NCBI RefSeq assembly: GCF_008001015.1
Contig: NZ_CP042862.1
Location: forward strand, 310,001 to 374,000
Origin: Serinicoccus profundi
Lineage (GTDB): Bacteria > Actinomycetota > Actinomycetes > Actinomycetales > Dermatophilaceae
Direction: 5' to 3'
DNA: 64,000 nt
Part shown: positions 61,365-64,000 of the stretch, piece by piece
Position numbering within the stretch: the first letter of the stretch is position 1
Layout: each line of letters begins with the position of its first letter
Notes under the pieces: generated by a model
Told to the model about the DNA's origin: nothing
What the model saw: the letters and a program-made list of their open reading frames with translations, nothing else
Databases searched by the model: none
Position numbers and translations under genes: made by a program

Positions 61365-61961
61365 GTGACCCGCGGGCACCTCCTGGCCCTGCTCGCGGCC
61401 GTAGCAGTGGTCCTGGCCGGCTGCGGTGGCGAGGGCTCGACGATCAACGACCAAATGCGTCAGGGCGACCAGAAGGGATACGTCGCCGGTGACGGCACCA
61501 TCCAGGTGCTGGCGCCGGAGGAGCGCGAGACCGTCATCACCCTGGAGGGGACGACCCTGGAAGACGAGGCGTGGTCCTCGCAGGACCACCTGGGCGAGGT
61601 CGTGGTGGTCAACGTGTGGGGGTCGTGGTGCGGGCCGTGCGTGGAGGAGGCGCCGGACCTGGAGGAGGTGGCCACCGAGTTCGCCGAGGCGGGTGAGCCG
61701 GTGCAGTTCATCGGGGTCAACAGCCGTGACTCGGTACCCAGCGCCCTGGCCTTCCAGCAGAAGTACGACGTGTCCTACCCCTCGCTCCAGGACGACGGCG
61801 GGCGCACCCGCGCCCAGCTGCAGGGGCTGGCCGTCGCGACGCCGACCACGATGGTCCTCGACGGACAGGGGCGCCTCGCCGCCCGGGTCAGCGGACCCGT
61901 GGAGGCGTCGACGCTGCGCGGCCTGGTCGAGGACGTGCTGAAGAGTGAGTCCGCCCGGTGA
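61365..61961 (+). CDS. TlpA/ResA-type thiol-disulfide lipoprotein
   Basis: A 198-residue protein. The signal peptide ends in a lipobox (VVLAGCGG); the thioredoxin fold has WGSWCGPC as active site and VATPTTMVLDGQGRL with cis-Pro. It reduces disulfides outside the membrane, for example in apocytochrome c. I chose GTG 61365, where the signal peptide begins. The stop overlaps the ccdA start by four bases (GTGA). Confidence 0.88.
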   Translation: MTRGHLLALLAAVAVVLAGCGGEGSTINDQMRQGDQKGYVAGDGTIQVLAPEERETVITLEGTTLEDEAWSSQDHLGEVVVVNVWGSWCGPCVEEAPDLEEVATEFAEAGEPVQFIGVNSRDSVPSALAFQQKYDVSYPSLQDDGGRTRAQLQGLAVATPTTMVLDGQGRLAARVSGPVEASTLRGLVEDVLKSESAR

Positions 61962-62704
61962 GCGAGGTCGTTCTCAGCGGGCCGCTGCTGCTGGCCGCCG
62001 CGATCGCCGCGCTGGCAGGTCTCGTCTCGTTCGCCTCGCCGTGCGTGCTACCGCTGGTCCCCGGCTATGTCGGTTACCTCTCGGGAATGGCGTCGCCCAT
62101 GTCGGGCGCTCACGCGCCGGGGCGGTGGCGCCCGACGGTCGGGGCGCTGCTGTTCGTTATGGGTTTCTCGGCCGTCTTCATGGCGATGAGCGTGGTCATC
62201 TCCTCCCTGGGCATGGCCCTGGCGCAGCACCAGGGGCTGCTGCTGCGCCTGTCCGGCGCGGTCGTCCTCGGCCTCGGCCTGGTCATGCTGCTGCAGCCGA
62301 CAGCATCAGTTTCGGTGCGGTGGCGACCGGCCGCCGGGATCGCCGGGGCTCCGCTGCTCGGGGTCGCCTTTGGCCTGGGATTCAGCGCCTGCACCGGACC
62401 GGCGCTCGCCGCGATCCAGACGCTCGGCACCTCGATCCTCCCGGGGGACGACCAGGTGGGCCGCGCCCTGGTGCTGGGCACCGCATACAGCCTGGGACTG
62501 GGGGTGCCGTTCGTGCTCGCCGCCGCCGGGCTGGGCTGGGCCAGCCGCGCCTCGCGCTGGCTGCGCGACCACTACCTGCTCGTGCAGCGCGTCGGCGGCG
62601 GGCTGCTCGTCCTCCTCGGCCTGCTCATGATCGCCGGCATCTGGGCCGAGGCCATGGCGTGGGTCCAGACCCGACTGACCAGCAACTTCACCACGGTGAT
62701 CTGA
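61958..62704 (+). CDS. ccdA: Cytochrome c biogenesis protein CcdA
   Basis: A 248-residue, six-helix membrane protein that passes electrons from cytoplasmic thioredoxin to outer thiol proteins such as TlpA/ResA. The two redox cysteines are in SFASPCVLPLVPGYVGYLSG and LGFSACTGPALAAIQ. It starts at GTG 61958, overlapping the tlpA-like stop, and resB follows in the next bases. Confidence 0.92.
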   Translation: MSEVVLSGPLLLAAAIAALAGLVSFASPCVLPLVPGYVGYLSGMASPMSGAHAPGRWRPTVGALLFVMGFSAVFMAMSVVISSLGMALAQHQGLLLRLSGAVVLGLGLVMLLQPTASVSVRWRPAAGIAGAPLLGVAFGLGFSACTGPALAAIQTLGTSILPGDDQVGRALVLGTAYSLGLGVPFVLAAAGLGWASRASRWLRDHYLLVQRVGGGLLVLLGLLMIAGIWAEAMAWVQTRLTSNFTTVI

Positions 62705-62705
62705 C

Positions 62706-64000
62706 ATGGCCAGCACGCGAACACCGGAACGGATCGAGCCGTCCTATCCCAAGGACCGCACCACCTTGGGCGGCCCCCGGCTCGGCGCACTGGGCTGGGC
62801 ACGTTGGGCCTGGCGGCAGCTGACCAGCATGCGCACCGCCATCTACCTGCTTCTGCTGCTGGCGGCCGCGTCCTTCCCCGGCTCAATCTTCCCGCAACGT
62901 TCCGTGGACCCGGTGCAGGTGCGCACCTTCTTCGAGAACAACCCCGACCTGGCGCCCTGGCTGGACCGGTTGTTCCTCTTCGATGTGTTCTCCTCCCCGT
63001 GGTTCGCCTCGATCTATCTGCTGCTGGTGATCAGCCTGGTCGGTTGCATCATCCCGCGGATGCGCCAACACTGGCGTTCGATCCGAGCCCAGCCGCCGCC
63101 GGCACCCCGGCGCCTGGCCAGGCTGCACGCCCGCGCCGACGGAACCCTCACCGCCGAGGCACCCGAGGTACTGGCCGCAGCCCGGCAGTCGCTGAAGGCG
63201 AAGGGCTACCGGCTGCGCGAGGCCGAAGACGGCGATCTCTGGGTCACTGGCGAGAAGGGGTACCTGAAGGAGACCGGAAACCTGCTCTTCCATCTGGCTC
63301 TGCTGGGTGTGATCGTCGCCTTCGCCGCCGGTAACCTGTTCGGCTGGCGCGGGGAGATCATCATCCAGGAGGGGCAGTCGTGGACGGCCACTGCCGGCAC
63401 CTTCGACACGCTCAACTTCAGCCCGCTGGCCGGTGAGGGGGACATTCCCACGTTCACCGTGGAGCTCAACAAACTCGACGTAGCCTTCGAGAGTCAGGCC
63501 GAAGGCGCCCAGTTCGGCCAACCCCGCAGGTTCGACGGGTTGGCCACCGTCGAGGTCCCCGGCCGGGAACCCGAGCAGCAGGAGTTCGCAGTCAACCACC
63601 CGATCTCCGTGGCCGGAGACTCCATCTTCCTGCTCGGCAACGGCTACGCCCCCATCGTGACCATCCGCGACCCCGACGGAGAAGTCCTCTACTCCGACGC
63701 GGTCACCTTCCTCCCACAGGACAACAACTACGCCAGCGAGGGCGCCATCAAGGTCACCGCGCGAGACCCCGGCCTCGGTCTGGTCGGCGGCTTCCTACCG
63801 ACCCTGCGCATTGATCCCGAGCTGGGGATGACGTCCTCCTTCCCCGGCCTGGTCGACCCCGTGCTGGCACTGACGGCATTCGAGGGAAACCTGTTCCCCG
63901 ACGGGCGCCCGCAGTCGGTCTTCAATATCGACACCGACCAGATGACCCAGCTCACCGACGAGGAGGGCAACCCCGTCGCGATGCTGATCCGCCCGGGCGA
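62706..64000 (+). CDS. resB: Cytochrome c biogenesis protein ResB (partial at right edge)
   Basis: At least 431 residues; the gene runs off the window without a stop. The ResB pattern is clear: WRQLTSMRTAIYLLLLLAAA, SIFPQRSVDPVQV, FFENNPDLAPWLDRLFLFDV, SSPWFASIYLLLVISLVGCI and later GNLLFHLALLGVIVAFAAGN. With ResC it carries heme outward for system II cytochrome c assembly. ATG 62706 lies one base after the ccdA stop. A resC gene is expected just beyond the edge. Confidence 0.92.
   Translation, partial: MASTRTPERIEPSYPKDRTTLGGPRLGALGWARWAWRQLTSMRTAIYLLLLLAAASFPGSIFPQRSVDPVQVRTFFENNPDLAPWLDRLFLFDVFSSPWFASIYLLLVISLVGCIIPRMRQHWRSIRAQPPPAPRRLARLHARADGTLTAEAPEVLAAARQSLKAKGYRLREAEDGDLWVTGEKGYLKETGNLLFHLALLGVIVAFAAGNLFGWRGEIIIQEGQSWTATAGTFDTLNFSPLAGEGDIPTFTVELNKLDVAFESQAEGAQFGQPRRFDGLATVEVPGREPEQQEFAVNHPISVAGDSIFLLGNGYAPIVTIRDPDGEVLYSDAVTFLPQDNNYASEGAIKVTARDPGLGLVGGFLPTLRIDPELGMTSSFPGLVDPVLALTAFEGNLFPDGRPQSVFNIDTDQMTQLTDEEGNPVAMLIRPG

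Overview
This is a high-GC Gram-positive (actinobacterial) chromosome segment. Gene content (PaaN, CmtR-type ArsR regulators, actinobacterial AbiEi/DUF559-like proteins, small lipoproteins), GTG starts and strong GGAG-type ribosome sites point to Micrococcales. I would guess the Intrasporangiaceae/Ornithinimicrobiaceae, but no rRNA, tRNA or other decisive marker is present. No CRISPR array was seen.

Layout. 0-12.5 kb is ordinary chromosome with accessory touches: a regulator tail, a nuclease-like gene bracketed by REP-like palindromes, paaN, a Nudix fusion, an alpha/beta hydrolase, deoD, a kinase-like gene, a PQQ-type sugar dehydrogenase lipoprotein, a Fic protein with a perfect inverted repeat before it, VanZ and a glycosyltransferase with an extra C-terminal segment. 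12.6-24.5 kb is a variable region: small zinc-ribbon and membrane proteins, a frameshifted tyrosine integrase, a cluster of element-type hypotheticals including DUF3024, and an AT-richer two-gene unit (ParB-like plus Mrr-like nuclease) that looks like a defence module. 24.5-49 kb is mostly core-like: UvrA-like ABC protein, MscS, DUF2254, enoyl-CoA hydratase, OsmC, hydrolases, patatin, a metal-sensing operon (ICMT-like/CmtR/CDF), an ArsO-like flavoprotein, PAP2, MOSC, TrmH, GNAT, VapBC, pdxY, an aminotransferase/sulfotransferase pair, TetR/SnoaL and an esterase.

49-64 kb is a metal-resistance island. It holds a cmtR-cadD pair, an IS256 element, remnants of a TnsA-like gene and of a CDF transporter, then a long leftward run: lspA, cadD2, a DsbA-like thioredoxin, VKOR, cmtR-like, a P1B-type ATPase, CDF and lnt. 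A rightward tlpA-ccdA-resB run diverges from it. The island therefore couples divalent-metal efflux with lipoprotein maturation, disulfide formation and cytochrome c biogenesis.

Three patterns go beyond gene content. (1) The octamer-like motif GTATGCC/GGCATAC is much commoner than base composition predicts in the core-like parts and is scarce in the variable regions. (2) Two intergenic elements (42.25 and 49.04 kb) share a 5' sequence followed by interleaved A-B-A'-B' repeats with compensating changes, the geometry of a pseudoknot. (3) Several broken genes carry single-base deletions, mostly next to homopolymers, so some may be intact in the organism.
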